In this document: positions 44,370-54,189 of the stretch, one piece after another
How the letters are laid out: each line of letters opens with the position of its first letter
How positions within the stretch are numbered: position 1 is the first letter of the stretch
Assembly (NCBI RefSeq): GCF_003570715.1
Contig: NZ_QXXQ01000011.1
Coordinates: 1-64,000 of the forward strand
DNA: 64,000 nucleotides
DNA from: Gemmobacter lutimaris
GTDB taxonomy: Bacteria > Pseudomonadota > Alphaproteobacteria > Rhodobacterales > Rhodobacteraceae
Direction: 5' to 3'
Made by a program: the position numbers and the translations under genes
Notes under the pieces: model-generated
The model's database searches: none
What the model saw: the letters and a program-made list of their open reading frames with translations, nothing else
Told to the model about the DNA's origin: nothing

Positions 44370-46811
44370 TCACGCCCGGATCCGCGCATTCGCCGGATCC
44401 CAGAGCGGTTCATCCTTCTGCACCCGCGCTTTCAGCCGCTCGCCGAAGACTTCCACCTCGACCTCGGTGCCCGGCACCGCCAGATCGGCGCGGATCATGC
44501 CCAGCCCGATGCAGGCGCCGACGCGGTGGCCCCAGTAGCCACTGGTCAGCTCGCCCACCACCTGCCCGTCCTGCCAGATCGTCGACATATAGGGCGGATC
44601 GAAATCGCCGGTCTCGATCACCAGCGTGGCAAAGCGCTTGGTGACGCCCGCCTGCTTTTCCGCCTCCAGCGCCGCCTTGCCGCGGAAGGCGGGTTTCGAC
44701 CAGTCGATGAAGCGCTCCAGCCCGCCTTGCAGCAGGGTGTAATCGGTCGAAAGGTCACCCTTCCAGGCGCGATAGCCCTTCTCCACCCGCAGACTGTTCA
44801 GCGCGAACATGCCGAAGGGTTTCAGCCCGTGGCCTTCGCCCGCAGCCATCACCGCCTCCCAGATGCGCGGCGTATCGGCGTTGCGCGAATGGATTTCCCA
44901 GCCAAGCTCGCCCGCGAAGCTCACGCGCATCAGCAGGCAGTCGGCCCCGGCGATCACCGCCTTCTGCCAGGTCAGCCAAGGGCGGGAAAGATCTGCCTCC
45001 GCCACTTCGGCAAGGATGGCGCGCGCATTCGGCCCGGTCAGGATCTGCGTCGCCCAATCGGCGCTTTCGTCCGTCAGGCTCAGCCCCGGTTCCAGATGAC
45101 GTTCCAGCCATTCGCGGTCATGCGCCTGCGCCGTGGCGGCGGTGATGAGCCAAAGCTCGTCCTCCGCCAGCCGCGCCACCGACATTTCGGTCACGATGCG
45201 GCCCTTGTCATCGGCGAAATAGGCCAACCCCAGCCGCCCGACCGACGGCACCTTGCCGCTGATCTGCCGGGACAGCCACTCGGCCGCGCCCGGTCCGGTC
45301 AGCCGGAAGCGCGAGAAGCCCGGCAGGTCCAGAATCCCCGCCGCATCGCGCACCGCCGCGCATTCCTCGGCCACCGCACCGAACCACGGCCCGTCGCGGC
45401 GCCAGGTCTGGGTGCCTTGCTCGGAAGTGTCATCGCCCGGCCGCGCATACCACAGCGCACGTTCCCAGCCGTTATAGGCGCCGAATTGCGCCCCCAGCGC
45501 CCTGGTCTGTGCATGCACCGGGCTGAGGCGGCGGTCGCGCGCCACCGGCCAGGCGTGGTGCGGGAAGTGGATGGCATATTCGTGACCGTAAACCTCCATC
45601 CCCTTCTGCACGCAATAGTCGCGGTCCTCCCAGCCGGTGAAACGGCGCGGGTCGCAGGACCACATGTCCCATTCGGTCGCGCCCTCGGTCACCCATTCCG
45701 CCAGCACCTTGCCCGCGCCGCCGGCCTGACAGATGCCGAAGGTGAAAACGCAGGCCTCGAAGGCATTGGGCACCCCCGGCATCGGCCCGATCAGCGGATT
45801 GCCGTCCGGCGTATAGGGGATCGGCCCGTTGATCACCTTGGTCAGTGCCGCCTTCTCCAGCAAGGGCACCCGCGCCATGGCATCGGCGATATACCATTCC
45901 AGCCGCTCCAGATCGTCGGGGAAAAGCTGGAAGCTGAAATCCTCGGGGAAGGGATCGTCCTTCGTCACCCAATGCGCCTTGCAGTTCCGCTCATAGGGGC
46001 CAAGGTTGAAGCCGTATTTTTCCTGCCGCAGGTAGTAACTGCTGTCTACGTCGCGCAGCAGCGGCAGCTTGTGGCCCACCTCTTTCGACCAGCTTTCGAT
46101 CTCGGAGATGGTGTCGAACAGCATGTATTGATGGCTCATCACCATCATCGGCACGTCGCGGCCGAACCATTTGCTGACCTCACGGGCATAGTAGCCGGCG
46201 GCATTCACCACGATCTCGCAGCGGATCTCTCCCTTGGGGGTGGAAACCACCCATTCCTCGCCCTCGCGTCGCACGCCGGTCGCCGGGCAGAAGCGCTCGA
46301 TCCGCGCGCCCATGGAACGCGCCCCCTTGGCCAGCGCCTGCGTCAGCTGCGCCGGGTCGATGTCGCCGTCATAGGGATCGTAAAGCGCCCCGGTCAGGTC
46401 ATGCGTTTCAAGGAAGGGATAGCGCGTGCGGATGTCCTCGGGCGACAGGATGTCGAGGTCCATCCCCTGATAGCGCCCCATGCCGACGACACGCTTGAAT
46501 TCCTGCAAGCGTTCCGCCGTATGCGCCAGCCGGACCGAGCCGGTGACATGGTAGTTCATCGGATAATCGACCTCGGCCCCCAGACCACGATACAATTGCG
46601 CCGAATAGCGCTGCATGTTCATGATCGACCAGCTTGAGGAAAACGTCGGCACATTGCCCGCCGCATGCCAGGTGGACCCGGCGGTCAGTTCGTTCTTCTC
46701 CAGCAGCACGCAGTCGCTCCATCCCGCTTTCGCCAGATGGTAAAGCGCAGAGGCTCCGACCGCCCCGCCCCCGATGATCACAACCCGCGCCGTTGTCGGA
46801 AAATCCGCCAT
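44370..46811 (-). CDS. FAD-dependent dimethylglycine/sarcosine dehydrogenase-type protein with GcvT domain (second copy)
   Basis: The 813-residue protein is a diverged paralogue of the 41841 gene. It has VVIIGGGAVGASALYHLAKA (about 9-28), the GSTWHAAGN motif with the flavin-linked histidine, a FAO_M region, and a GcvT-type C-terminus (SFAGELGWEIHSRNAD, RVEKGYRAWKGDL). A tetrahydrofolate-linked demethylation is likely. The two copies differ clearly, so they probably have different substrates or sequential roles (dimethylglycine, sarcosine or other N-methyl compounds). ATG 46811 faces the divergent LysR gene across 100 bases. It is the promoter-proximal gene of the operon. Confidence 0.88.
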   Translation of the reverse strand: MADFPTTARVVIIGGGAVGASALYHLAKAGWSDCVLLEKNELTAGSTWHAAGNVPTFSSSWSIMNMQRYSAQLYRGLGAEVDYPMNYHVTGSVRLAHTAERLQEFKRVVGMGRYQGMDLDILSPEDIRTRYPFLETHDLTGALYDPYDGDIDPAQLTQALAKGARSMGARIERFCPATGVRREGEEWVVSTPKGEIRCEIVVNAAGYYAREVSKWFGRDVPMMVMSHQYMLFDTISEIESWSKEVGHKLPLLRDVDSSYYLRQEKYGFNLGPYERNCKAHWVTKDDPFPEDFSFQLFPDDLERLEWYIADAMARVPLLEKAALTKVINGPIPYTPDGNPLIGPMPGVPNAFEACVFTFGICQAGGAGKVLAEWVTEGATEWDMWSCDPRRFTGWEDRDYCVQKGMEVYGHEYAIHFPHHAWPVARDRRLSPVHAQTRALGAQFGAYNGWERALWYARPGDDTSEQGTQTWRRDGPWFGAVAEECAAVRDAAGILDLPGFSRFRLTGPGAAEWLSRQISGKVPSVGRLGLAYFADDKGRIVTEMSVARLAEDELWLITAATAQAHDREWLERHLEPGLSLTDESADWATQILTGPNARAILAEVAEADLSRPWLTWQKAVIAGADCLLMRVSFAGELGWEIHSRNADTPRIWEAVMAAGEGHGLKPFGMFALNSLRVEKGYRAWKGDLSTDYTLLQGGLERFIDWSKPAFRGKAALEAEKQAGVTKRFATLVIETGDFDPPYMSTIWQDGQVVGELTSGYWGHRVGACIGLGMIRADLAVPGTEVEVEVFGERLKARVQKDEPLWDPANARIRA

Positions 46812-46882
46812 GATCCACTCCCTGTTTGGGCGGAGTATCTGCCCGCTTTTTCGCGCTTTCAATTCACCGGGACGCGCCCTAT

Positions 46883-46901
46883 TGATCGGAAAACCCGATC
46901 A
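46883..46901. promoter_or_regulatory. Candidate LysR-type operator in the divergent promoter
   Basis: A perfect inverted repeat, TGATCGG (46883-46889) and CCGATCA (46895-46901), with five bases between the arms lies just upstream of the LysR gene start (46912) and 72 bases from the start of the divergent operon. The location fits autoregulation plus control of the operon. The role is inferred from position. Confidence 0.5.
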
Positions 46902-46911
46902 CGGTGCCGCC

Positions 46912-47799
46912 ATGCAGATCGACCTTCTGGACACGTTTCTCGACCTTTGTGAAACGCGCAGCTTCAACCGAACCGCAGAACGGCTGGACGTGACACAAAG
47001 CACCGTCTCGGCCCGGATCGCGGCGCTGGAAACGGCGTTGGGCGCCCGGCTTTTTGCCCGGTCCCGCGCAGGCACCGATCTGACGATGGAAGGGCGGCGC
47101 TTCGAATCCCATGCCCGCAGCCTGCGCCATGAATGGAACGAGGCGCGCCGCCGCATCCGCCTGCCCGACCGCGCGGCACAGCTGATCCGGCTGGGCATCC
47201 AGAATGACCTTGCCGCCCAGCATATCGGCGAATGGGTTGCCGATTTCCGCCGCGCCCTGCCGGAAACCGCCTTTTATATCGAGCCGGATTATTCCAACCA
47301 GATGTGCGCCGACCTGCTGACCGGGGTGCAGGATTTCGCGGTGATGTTCTCGCCCAAGCCCCACCCCGACCTGCATTTCGAAACCGTGGGCGAAGTGCCC
47401 TATGTCATGGTCTCGTCCGAGGCCGAGACGCTGGAACAGGTCAGCCCCGACAGTTTTGTCTTCGCGCATTTTTCGCCCGCCTTCGAGCGGATGCACCGCG
47501 AGGTGACGCCGCAATTCGCGGGCTCCGCCATTTCGGTGGGCCAAAGCGCCACCGTCGCCAGCCTGCTGACCGCGATGGGCGGCGCGGGTTATGTGCTGGA
47601 GAAAACCGCGACCGGGCTCGTTGCCAGCGGGCATTTCCGCCATGTCACCGATGCGCCGGTGCTGCGCCAGCCGGTCTATGCCGCGTTGCACCTGCGGCAC
47701 CGCATCTCGCCGCTGCACCGCCGCCTCACCCGCATCGTGCGCCGCCGCCTTGCCGCCGCAGGCCCCGAGCCACTGGACAGCCCGCCCCGCGCCGCCTAG
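46912..47799 (+). CDS. LysR-family transcriptional regulator
   Basis: The 295-residue regulator has a winged helix-turn-helix at about residues 1-60 (IDLLDTFLDLCETRSFNRTA, then QSTVSARIAALETALG), followed by a periplasmic-binding-like effector domain starting with LIRLGIQNDLAA. It sits back-to-back with the FAD/GcvT gene and is the likely activator of the methylated-amine operon. The ribosome site is weak (GGTG). The effector is unknown. Confidence 0.9.
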   Translation: MQIDLLDTFLDLCETRSFNRTAERLDVTQSTVSARIAALETALGARLFARSRAGTDLTMEGRRFESHARSLRHEWNEARRRIRLPDRAAQLIRLGIQNDLAAQHIGEWVADFRRALPETAFYIEPDYSNQMCADLLTGVQDFAVMFSPKPHPDLHFETVGEVPYVMVSSEAETLEQVSPDSFVFAHFSPAFERMHREVTPQFAGSAISVGQSATVASLLTAMGGAGYVLEKTATGLVASGHFRHVTDAPVLRQPVYAALHLRHRISPLHRRLTRIVRRRLAAAGPEPLDSPPRAA

Positions 47800-47830
47800 C
47801 CTCGCCCGGCAACGTATGCAGGAGGTCCCG

Positions 47831-48139
47831 ATGCCCGTCACCCTCGTTCAGGTCGATTTTCCCCATTCCGGCCCCTGGGGCGCCGAAATGGCCGCCGCCT
47901 TCGAAGGGCTGGCGCAATCCATCGCGGCCGAGCCGGGCTTCCTGTTCAAATACTGGACCGAGGATCAGGCACAGGGCATCGCGGGCGGCATCTACGGATT
48001 TGCCAGCCGGACGGAGGCCGAAGCCTATCTGACCATGCACACCGCCCGGCTTCAGGGCTTCGGCGTCAGCGGCATCCGGGGCCTGATCCTCGATGTGAAC
48101 GACACATTGTCACGCATCGACAAGGCACCCGTGCTCTGA
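47831..48139 (+). CDS. YdhR-family putative monooxygenase
   Basis: This small 102-residue protein has the ferredoxin-like YdhR fold pattern: LVQVDFPHSGPWG, LAQSIAAEPGFLFKYWTED, GGIYGFASRTEAEAYLTMH. A strong AGGAGGT lies five bases before the ATG at 47831. YdhR proteins are thought to act as dimeric monooxygenases or binding proteins for aromatic compounds. It follows the LysR gene by 31 bases and may be under its control. Confidence 0.83.
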   Translation: MPVTLVQVDFPHSGPWGAEMAAAFEGLAQSIAAEPGFLFKYWTEDQAQGIAGGIYGFASRTEAEAYLTMHTARLQGFGVSGIRGLILDVNDTLSRIDKAPVL

Positions 48140-48149
48140 ACCCCGCCCC

Positions 48150-48207
48150 TTTCATCTTGGCATAAATATCCCGGGGGACGGCCGCAGGCCGGGGGGCAGC
48201 GCCCCCC
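48150..48207 (+). repeat. Intergenic composite repeat, copy F (between ydhR-like and hutC)
   Basis: Core at 48150-48177 (TTTCATCTTGGCATAAATAT, then CCCGGGGG). A hairpin at 48191-48207 has arms GGGGGGC and GCCCCCC and an AGC-type loop, shared with copy C. It lies between convergent genes and could also end transcription. Confidence 0.72.
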
Positions 48208-48232
48208 TTGCAACGCCTCGGACCGCAACGCC

Positions 48233-48922
48233 TCAGACCATCGTCTGCATCCGATACCCCGGCGCATGGGCCAGCCGCACGCAGGTGATGGGCCGCTCGC
48301 CCTCCCATGTGGTGCGGTCGATGACGAAAAGCGCCGCCCCCTCCGCAACCTCCAGCAACCGCGCTTCCGCCGCACTGGCGTTGGCGGCGGAAAAACCGAT
48401 GTCGCCGGTGGTATAGGGCACATGCGTCAGCAGCCATTCATTCGCGCTGACCGCATGGAAATCCGGCGCGGCCCGCCCCAGAACCTCGGGGTTCAGCCAG
48501 CGGTCCTCCAGCAGGACAGGCCGCCCGTCCGCCAGATGCAGTGCGGTCAGATGCAGCAGCGCGGCCCCTTTCGCCAGCCCCAGACGCGAGGCGATGGCCG
48601 GCGGCGGCTCGTCGCGGTCTTCGGCCAGCAGGCGGTAACCATAGCGCTGGCCGCGCCCCTCAATCTCCAGCCGGGTCACGGGAATATCCAGCGTCGCCTT
48701 CCGCACCGGATGCAGCGCCACGCGGGTGCCGGCCTTGCGGCGCCGTTCCAGCACGCCCTCCTCGGCCAGTTCACGCAGGGCCCGGTTCACCGTGGCCCGC
48801 GCCACGCCGAATTCGCCCGCCAGCGCCTCTTCCGTCGGAATGGCGGCGCCCGGCGCCCAGTCGCGGGCGCGGATGCGGCGCAGCACCTCTTCGCGGATGT
48901 CCTCCCAGCCCGAAACCTTCAC
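48233..48922 (-). CDS. hutC: Histidine utilisation repressor HutC (GntR/UTRA family)
   Basis: The 229-residue regulator has a GntR winged helix at the start (EDIREEVLRRIRARDWAPGA, TEEALAGEFGVARATVNRAL) and a UTRA effector domain ending in ITCVRLAHAPGYRM. HutC proteins respond to urocanate and repress the hut genes. The start is a GTG at 48922, whose GTGA overlaps the hutF stop. It lies in operon with hutF, opposite the hutI run. The effector is inferred from the family and location. Confidence 0.88.
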   Translation of the reverse strand: MKVSGWEDIREEVLRRIRARDWAPGAAIPTEEALAGEFGVARATVNRALRELAEEGVLERRRKAGTRVALHPVRKATLDIPVTRLEIEGRGQRYGYRLLAEDRDEPPPAIASRLGLAKGAALLHLTALHLADGRPVLLEDRWLNPEVLGRAAPDFHAVSANEWLLTHVPYTTGDIGFSAANASAAEARLLEVAEGAALFVIDRTTWEGERPITCVRLAHAPGYRMQTMV

Positions 48923-50268
48923 ATCACCCCCACCAGCCGCCGCATCACCGCGCGATAGCGTGCCTCGATCCCGTCCCGCGCTACATGGCGCCCACCCTGC
49001 ACCACATGACGCCCCGCCGACCACAGATCGGCCACCAGCCGGTCGTCGCCCGCGAAAATCCAGGCGTCGAGGATCGCATCGCCCCGCCGTCCTTCCAGCA
49101 TCAGCGCGCCCATGTCCAGCGCCACCAGATCGGCCCAGAGCCCCGGCGCAATCGCCCCGGCGGCCCGTCCCGCCGCCTGCGCCCCGCCGCGCGCGGCACC
49201 TTCCACCAGCACCCGGCCGTTCGAGGCCTCGGCGCTCGCCAGCATCGCCCGCCCCCGATCGCGCAGGCGTTGCGAATATTCGTAGGATCGCAGCTCCTCG
49301 GCCTGCGAGATACGGATATTGCTGTCGGACCCCACGCCGAACACGCCGCCCGCCGCCTGCCAGCGTAGGCCGTCAAAGATGCCATCGCCCAGATTGGCCT
49401 CGGTGATCGGGCAAAGCCCCGCCACCGCGCCGGTGCGGGCCAGCGCCGCGGTCTCGGCCGGCAGCATCTGGGTCGCATGGATCAGGCACCAGCGCGCATC
49501 CACCGGCGCATGGTCCAGCAGCCATTCGGTTGGCCGCGCGCCGTAAGCCGCCTGCACTTCCTCCACCTCGGCCACCTGCTCTGCCAGATGCAGATGCACC
49601 GGCCCGCCGAAGCCCGGCATTGCGGCGAGCGTGTCCGGGTTGACCGCGCGCAGCGAATGCGGCGCCACGCCGATCGCCCCGTCCGGCAACGCCGCCACCG
49701 CCTGCGCCGCGCGCTCATGCAGCTGGGCAAAACGGTCAAGGTCATTGCCGAAGCGCAACTGCCCCGTGGTCAGCGCCCGCCCGTCGCAACCGCCGCGCTC
49801 GTAAGCCACCGGCAGCAGTGTCAGCCCGATGCCGGTTTCCTGCGCCGCCGCCACGATCCGCGCCGACATCTCGGCCAGATCGGCATAGGGCGCGCCGCCC
49901 GGCTGGTGATGCAGGTAATGGAACTCGCTGACCCCGGCGAAACCGGCCTCCAGCATTTCCACCTGCACCAGCGCGGCGATGGCCTGCACATCCTCGGGCG
50001 TCAGATGGTCGAGAAAGCGATACATCAGCGTCCGCCAGGTCCAGAACGAATCCTGCCCCGCCCCGCGCCGTTCGGTCATCCCGGCCATGGCGCGCTGGAA
50101 GGCATGCGAATGCAGGTTCTGCCCGGCCGCCAGCAGACAGCCCACGCGCCTGCCTTCCGGCGCCGCGCCCGGCGTGACGGCGGCAATGCGCCCTTCGGCC
50201 AGATCCACCCGCACCGCCTCGGCCCAGCCCTGCGGCAGCAGCGCCACCTCCGCCCAGATCACCGTCAT
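48919..50268 (-). CDS. hutF: Formimidoylglutamate deiminase
   Basis: HutF converts N-formimidoyl-glutamate to N-formylglutamate and ammonia, the five-step branch of histidine breakdown. The 449-residue amidohydrolase has the metal motif [15 protein letters not shown], later [13 protein letters not shown] and IHATQ, and [11 protein letters not shown] near the end. The start at 50268 has AGAGGATGC directly upstream. The longer frame to 51585 is antisense to hutI and not coding. N-formylglutamate needs HutG, which is not in the window. Confidence 0.93.
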   Translation of the reverse strand: MTVIWAEVALLPQGWAEAVRVDLAEGRIAAVTPGAAPEGRRVGCLLAAGQNLHSHAFQRAMAGMTERRGAGQDSFWTWRTLMYRFLDHLTPEDVQAIAALVQVEMLEAGFAGVSEFHYLHHQPGGAPYADLAEMSARIVAAAQETGIGLTLLPVAYERGGCDGRALTTGQLRFGNDLDRFAQLHERAAQAVAALPDGAIGVAPHSLRAVNPDTLAAMPGFGGPVHLHLAEQVAEVEEVQAAYGARPTEWLLDHAPVDARWCLIHATQMLPAETAALARTGAVAGLCPITEANLGDGIFDGLRWQAAGGVFGVGSDSNIRISQAEELRSYEYSQRLRDRGRAMLASAEASNGRVLVEGAARGGAQAAGRAAGAIAPGLWADLVALDMGALMLEGRRGDAILDAWIFAGDDRLVADLWSAGRHVVQGGRHVARDGIEARYRAVMRRLVGVM

Positions 50269-50343
50269 CGCATCCTCTTGACAGTCGTTATTATGTGCAG
50301 ACATATTCACATCAAGCGCAGACAAAAGCAAGCGGGGAGCGCG
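50269..50343. promoter_or_regulatory. Divergent hutF / hutI promoter region
   Basis: In the plus direction, TTGACA at 50278-50283 and CATATT at 50302-50307 are 18 bases apart, a plausible sigma70-type promoter for hutI. In the minus direction, TTGATG followed by a TAATAA-like box could serve hutF. A GCAGACATA and a GCGCAGACA element repeat within the region. HutC binding is expected here, but I see no clear perfect operator palindrome. Confidence 0.5.
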
Positions 50344-51531
50344 ATGATTCTGACCAATGCAACCGTGGCAACGATGCAGGAGGGCTATGGGCTGATCCCG
50401 CAGGCTGCCATTGTGATCGAGGGCGACCGCATCGCCTGGGTGGGGCCGATGGCCGACCTGCCCGCCAGCGCCGCGCCGGTGACCGATCTTGGCGGCCGGC
50501 TGGTGACGCCGGGCCTGATCGACTGCCACACCCATCTGGTGTTCGGCGGCGACCGCGCGCGGGAATTCGAGATGCGGCTGACCGGCGCCTCTTACGAAGA
50601 CATCGCCCGCGCCGGTGGCGGCATCGTCTCCACCGTCACCGCCACACGCGCGGCATCCGAGGACAGCCTGCTCGCGCAGGCACTGCCCCGGCTCGATCAG
50701 ATGCTGGCCGAGGGCGTGACGCGGATCGAGGTGAAATCGGGTTACGGCCTCGACATCGAGACCGAACTGCGGATGCTGCGCGTAGCGCGGCGGCTGGAAA
50801 CGCTGCGCCCGGTGCGGATCAGCACGACCTTTCTGGGCGCCCATGCCATTCCGGCCGAATACAAGGACCGCGCCGATGATTACCTCACCGAACAGGTGAT
50901 CCCCGCCCTGCGCCGCGCCCATGCCGAGGGGCTGGTCGATGCGGTAGACGGCTTCTGCGAGGGCATCGCCTTTTCGCCCGACCAGATCGCCCGCGTCTTC
51001 GCCGAGGCCCGCGCCCTGAACCTGCCCGTCAAGCTGCATGCCGAGCAATTGTCGAACCTGCATGGCGCGGCGCTGGCGGCGCGGCACAGGGCGTTGAGTG
51101 CCGACCATCTGGAGTATCTGGATGCCGAAGGCGCGCGCGCCATGGCGGCGGCGGGCACGGTGGCGGTGATCCTGCCCGGCGCCTTCTATGCCCTGCGCGA
51201 AACGCAACTGCCGCCTGTGGCGGTTTTGCGCGAGGCCGGTGTGGCGATGGCGGTGGCCACCGATTGCAACCCCGGCACCGCACCGATGACTTCGCTTTGC
51301 CTTGCCATGAACATGGCCTGCACCCTGTTCCGCCTGACCCCGCTGGAAGCGCTGTCGGGCACCACCTGCATCGCCGCCCGCGCGCTGGGTCAGGCCGAGG
51401 AAGGCCAGATCGCCCCCGACTTCCGCGCCGATGTGGCGATCTGGCAGGCCCGGCACCCGGCCGAGCTTGCCTATCGCATCGGGGCCACACCCCTTCACGC
51501 CCGCATTTTCGGAGGCCGCCTTGACGCCTGA
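50344..51531 (+). CDS. hutI: Imidazolonepropionase
   Basis: HutI opens imidazolonepropionate to formimidoylglutamate. The 395-residue amidohydrolase has the metal motif [18 protein letters not shown], then [26 protein letters not shown] and a late [13 protein letters not shown] 50344 has a GGGGAG site just upstream. Its stop lies inside the hutH start region, so the two are translated together. Confidence 0.95.
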   Translation: MILTNATVATMQEGYGLIPQAAIVIEGDRIAWVGPMADLPASAAPVTDLGGRLVTPGLIDCHTHLVFGGDRAREFEMRLTGASYEDIARAGGGIVSTVTATRAASEDSLLAQALPRLDQMLAEGVTRIEVKSGYGLDIETELRMLRVARRLETLRPVRISTTFLGAHAIPAEYKDRADDYLTEQVIPALRRAHAEGLVDAVDGFCEGIAFSPDQIARVFAEARALNLPVKLHAEQLSNLHGAALAARHRALSADHLEYLDAEGARAMAAAGTVAVILPGAFYALRETQLPPVAVLREAGVAMAVATDCNPGTAPMTSLCLAMNMACTLFRLTPLEALSGTTCIAARALGQAEEGQIAPDFRADVAIWQARHPAELAYRIGATPLHARIFGGRLDA

Positions 51532-53053
51532 AATTCTGATCCCCGGCCAAACCACGCTTGACCAGCTTGAACGGCTGTGGCGCAATGAGGCCCCGGCACG
51601 GCTGGCCCCCGAGGCCCGCGCGGGCGTCGAGGCCGCCGCCGCAAAGATCGCTGCCGCCGCTGCGGGTGACGTGCCTGTTTATGGCGTGAACACCGGCTTC
51701 GGCAAGCTGGCAAGCCTGAAGATCGCCGCGCAAGATACCGCCAAACTTCAGAAAAACCTGATCCTTAGCCATTGCTGCGGCGTGGGCGAACCGATGCCTC
51801 GTGCCACCGCACGGCTGATGATGGCGCTGAAACTCCTGTCGCTGGGCCGTGGCGCCTCGGGCGTGCGGTGGGAGGTTGTGGCGATGCTGGAGGCCATGCT
51901 CGACAAGGGCGTGACCCCGGTGATCCCGGCGCAGGGGTCCGTCGGGGCCTCGGGCGATCTGGCGCCGCTGGCGCATATGGCGGCTGCCATGCTGGGCGCG
52001 GGCGAGGCCGAATTCGCAGGCAGGGTAAAGCCCGCCGCAGAAGCTCTTGCACATGCAGGGCTTTCTCCGATCACGCTTGGCCCGAAAGAGGGTCTGGCGC
52101 TCATCAACGGCACACAGTTTTCCACCGCCTATGCGCTGGCCGGTCTGTTCGGCGCATGGCGTGCGGCGACGACCGCGCTGACCGTCTCGGCCCTGTCGAC
52201 CGACGCCATCATGGGCTCGACCGCACCGCTGCGGCCGGAAATCCACACCCTGCGCGGCCATGCCGGTCAGATCGAGGCCGCCGGATTCATGCGTGCGCTG
52301 CTGGACGGTTCGGAAATCCGCGAAAGCCACCGCGAGGGCGACAGCCGGGTGCAGGACCCTTACTGCATCCGCTGCCAGCCGCAGGTGACCGGCGCGGCGA
52401 TGGACATCCTGCGTCAGGCCGCCCGCACGCTGGAGATCGAGGCCAATGCCGCCACCGACAACCCGCTGGTGCTCAGCGACGGGGCCATCGTCTCGGGTGG
52501 TAACTTTCACGCGGAACCTGTTGGTTTTGCAGCGGATATGATTGCACTTGCGATCAGCGAGACCGGCGCCATCGCACAACGCCGCGTGGCCCTGATGGTG
52601 GACCCGACGCTCAGCTTCGACCTGCCGCCCTTCCTGACGCCGAACCCCGGCCTCAATTCGGGCCTGATGATCGCCGAGGTCACCACCGCCGCGCTGATGA
52701 GCGAGAACAAGCATCTGGCGCACCCTTGCGTCACCGACAGCACGCCTACCTCCGCCAACCAAGAGGATCACGTCTCCATGGCTGCGCATGGTGCGCGGCG
52801 GCTGGGGCGGATGGTCGAGAACCTGAACGTCATTCTGGGGGTCGAGGCGCTGTGTGCCGCGCAGGGCGTGGAGTTCCGCGCACCGTTGGCGACCTCTGCG
52901 CCGCTGGCCGGGGTGGTGGCACGGCTGCGGGCCGAAGTTCCTGCGTTGAAGGACGACCGCTACATGGCGCCAGATCTGGCCACCGCCGCAAGGCTGGCCA
53001 GCAGCGGCGCGTTGGTGGAGGCGGCGGGCATCGCGCCCCCGGCGCTGGCATGA
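51521..53053 (+). CDS. hutH: Histidine ammonia-lyase
   Basis: HutH releases ammonia from histidine to give urocanate. The 510-residue protein carries the MIO cofactor triad Ala143-Ser144-Gly145 in [15 protein letters not shown], with the catalytic Tyr54 ([11 protein letters not shown]). The start is a TTG at 51521 with GGAGG five bases upstream (51511-51515). It overlaps the hutI stop by 11 bases. The rare start codon may tune its expression. The stop overlaps the CoA-transferase gene as ATGA. Confidence 0.95.
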   Translation: MTPEILIPGQTTLDQLERLWRNEAPARLAPEARAGVEAAAAKIAAAAAGDVPVYGVNTGFGKLASLKIAAQDTAKLQKNLILSHCCGVGEPMPRATARLMMALKLLSLGRGASGVRWEVVAMLEAMLDKGVTPVIPAQGSVGASGDLAPLAHMAAAMLGAGEAEFAGRVKPAAEALAHAGLSPITLGPKEGLALINGTQFSTAYALAGLFGAWRAATTALTVSALSTDAIMGSTAPLRPEIHTLRGHAGQIEAAGFMRALLDGSEIRESHREGDSRVQDPYCIRCQPQVTGAAMDILRQAARTLEIEANAATDNPLVLSDGAIVSGGNFHAEPVGFAADMIALAISETGAIAQRRVALMVDPTLSFDLPPFLTPNPGLNSGLMIAEVTTAALMSENKHLAHPCVTDSTPTSANQEDHVSMAAHGARRLGRMVENLNVILGVEALCAAQGVEFRAPLATSAPLAGVVARLRAEVPALKDDRYMAPDLATAARLASSGALVEAAGIAPPALA

Positions 53054-54189
53054 AGCCGCTGGACGGTCTGCGCGTGCTGGATCTGACCCGCGTTCTGGCG
53101 GGTCCGTTCTGCACCGCGCTGCTGGCAGATCTGGGCGCCGAGGTGATCAAGCTGGAGCCGCCCGCAGGCGATGATTACCGCCATATCGGCCCCTTCGTGC
53201 AGGGTGAAAGCGCGCTGTTCACGCTGGTGAACCGCGGCAAACAGTCAATCGTTCTGGACCTGAAATCCCCGGCGGATCAGGCGCTTGCCCGCGACATCGC
53301 CCTGCAATGCGATGTGGTGGTGGAAAACTTCCGCCCCGGCGTCGCGGCCCGTCTGGGGCTGGGCGCCGAGACGCTGCGCGCGGCGAAACCGGGGCTGATC
53401 TATGCCTCGATCTCGGGCTTCGGCCAATCCGGGCCGGCGGCGCATCTGCCGGCCTATGATCTTGTGGCGCAGGCCATGTCCGGCCTGATGGCCGCAACCG
53501 GCGAGGAAGGCGGCGCCCCCCTCAAGGTGGGCGAAAGCTACGGCGATCTGATGGCCGGTCTTTACGCAAGCTGGGCCATTCTTGCCGCGCTGCACCAGCG
53601 GGATCGCACCGGCGAAGGCGCCACGATCGACGTGGCGATGTTTGACGCGCTGTTCTCGCTCTTGCCCACCAGCCACGCACTGCATTTCTACGCCGGGAAG
53701 GCGCCCGCGCGCACCGGCAACCGTCACCCGCTGTCCACGCCCTTCGGATGTTTCACCTGCGCCGACGGGCAGGCGGTGATCGCGGTGCTGGGCGATGGTC
53801 AGTGGCAGCGGCTTTGCGCCCTGATCGGCGTGACGCCCGCACCGCATCTGGCAACGGACGAGGCCCGCACCGCACATGAACCCGAGGTTCGCGCGATGAT
53901 CGAGAGCTGGACAGGCCCGCGTTCGACGGCCGAGGTGGTCGCCGCCCTTGCGGCAGCGGGTATTCCCACGGCCGAGGTGCAAACGCTGGCGCAGGCGGCG
54001 GAAAGCCCCCATGCGCAGGCGCGTGGGCTGGTCTCCGACCTGCCGCATCCGGTGCTGGGCAATGCGAAGATCATCGGGCAACCCGTTCGCTTCAATGGCG
54101 AAAAGCCGATATCACCCACCTCCGCGCCGCAGCTTGGCGCCGACCGCGCCGCGATCCTGCACCGCCTTGGACTTACCGACCATGACTGA
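53050..54189 (+). CDS. CaiB/BaiF-type CoA transferase in the hut operon
   Basis: The 379-residue class III CoA-transferase has the opening [17 protein letters not shown], the [10 protein letters not shown] substrate region and the catalytic Asp166 in [10 protein letters not shown]. It moves CoA between carboxylic acids. It overlaps hutH by four bases (ATGA) and the acyl-CoA dehydrogenase by eight bases, so it is part of the hut transcript. The standard pathway has no need for it. A side route for a carboxylic acid, such as a urocanate-derived one, is conceivable. Confidence 0.87.
   Translation: MKPLDGLRVLDLTRVLAGPFCTALLADLGAEVIKLEPPAGDDYRHIGPFVQGESALFTLVNRGKQSIVLDLKSPADQALARDIALQCDVVVENFRPGVAARLGLGAETLRAAKPGLIYASISGFGQSGPAAHLPAYDLVAQAMSGLMAATGEEGGAPLKVGESYGDLMAGLYASWAILAALHQRDRTGEGATIDVAMFDALFSLLPTSHALHFYAGKAPARTGNRHPLSTPFGCFTCADGQAVIAVLGDGQWQRLCALIGVTPAPHLATDEARTAHEPEVRAMIESWTGPRSTAEVVAALAAAGIPTAEVQTLAQAAESPHAQARGLVSDLPHPVLGNAKIIGQPVRFNGEKPISPTSAPQLGADRAAILHRLGLTDHD

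Noticed and set aside
44217-46637. 800-codon plus-strand open frame opposite the second FAD/GcvT gene
   Set aside because: His/Arg/Pro-rich shadow of a well-supported dehydrogenase; no motif and no ribosome site.
50269-51585. Minus-strand extension of the hutF frame
   Set aside because: It lies opposite hutI, has no family similarity, and hutF has a clear start and ribosome site at 50268.
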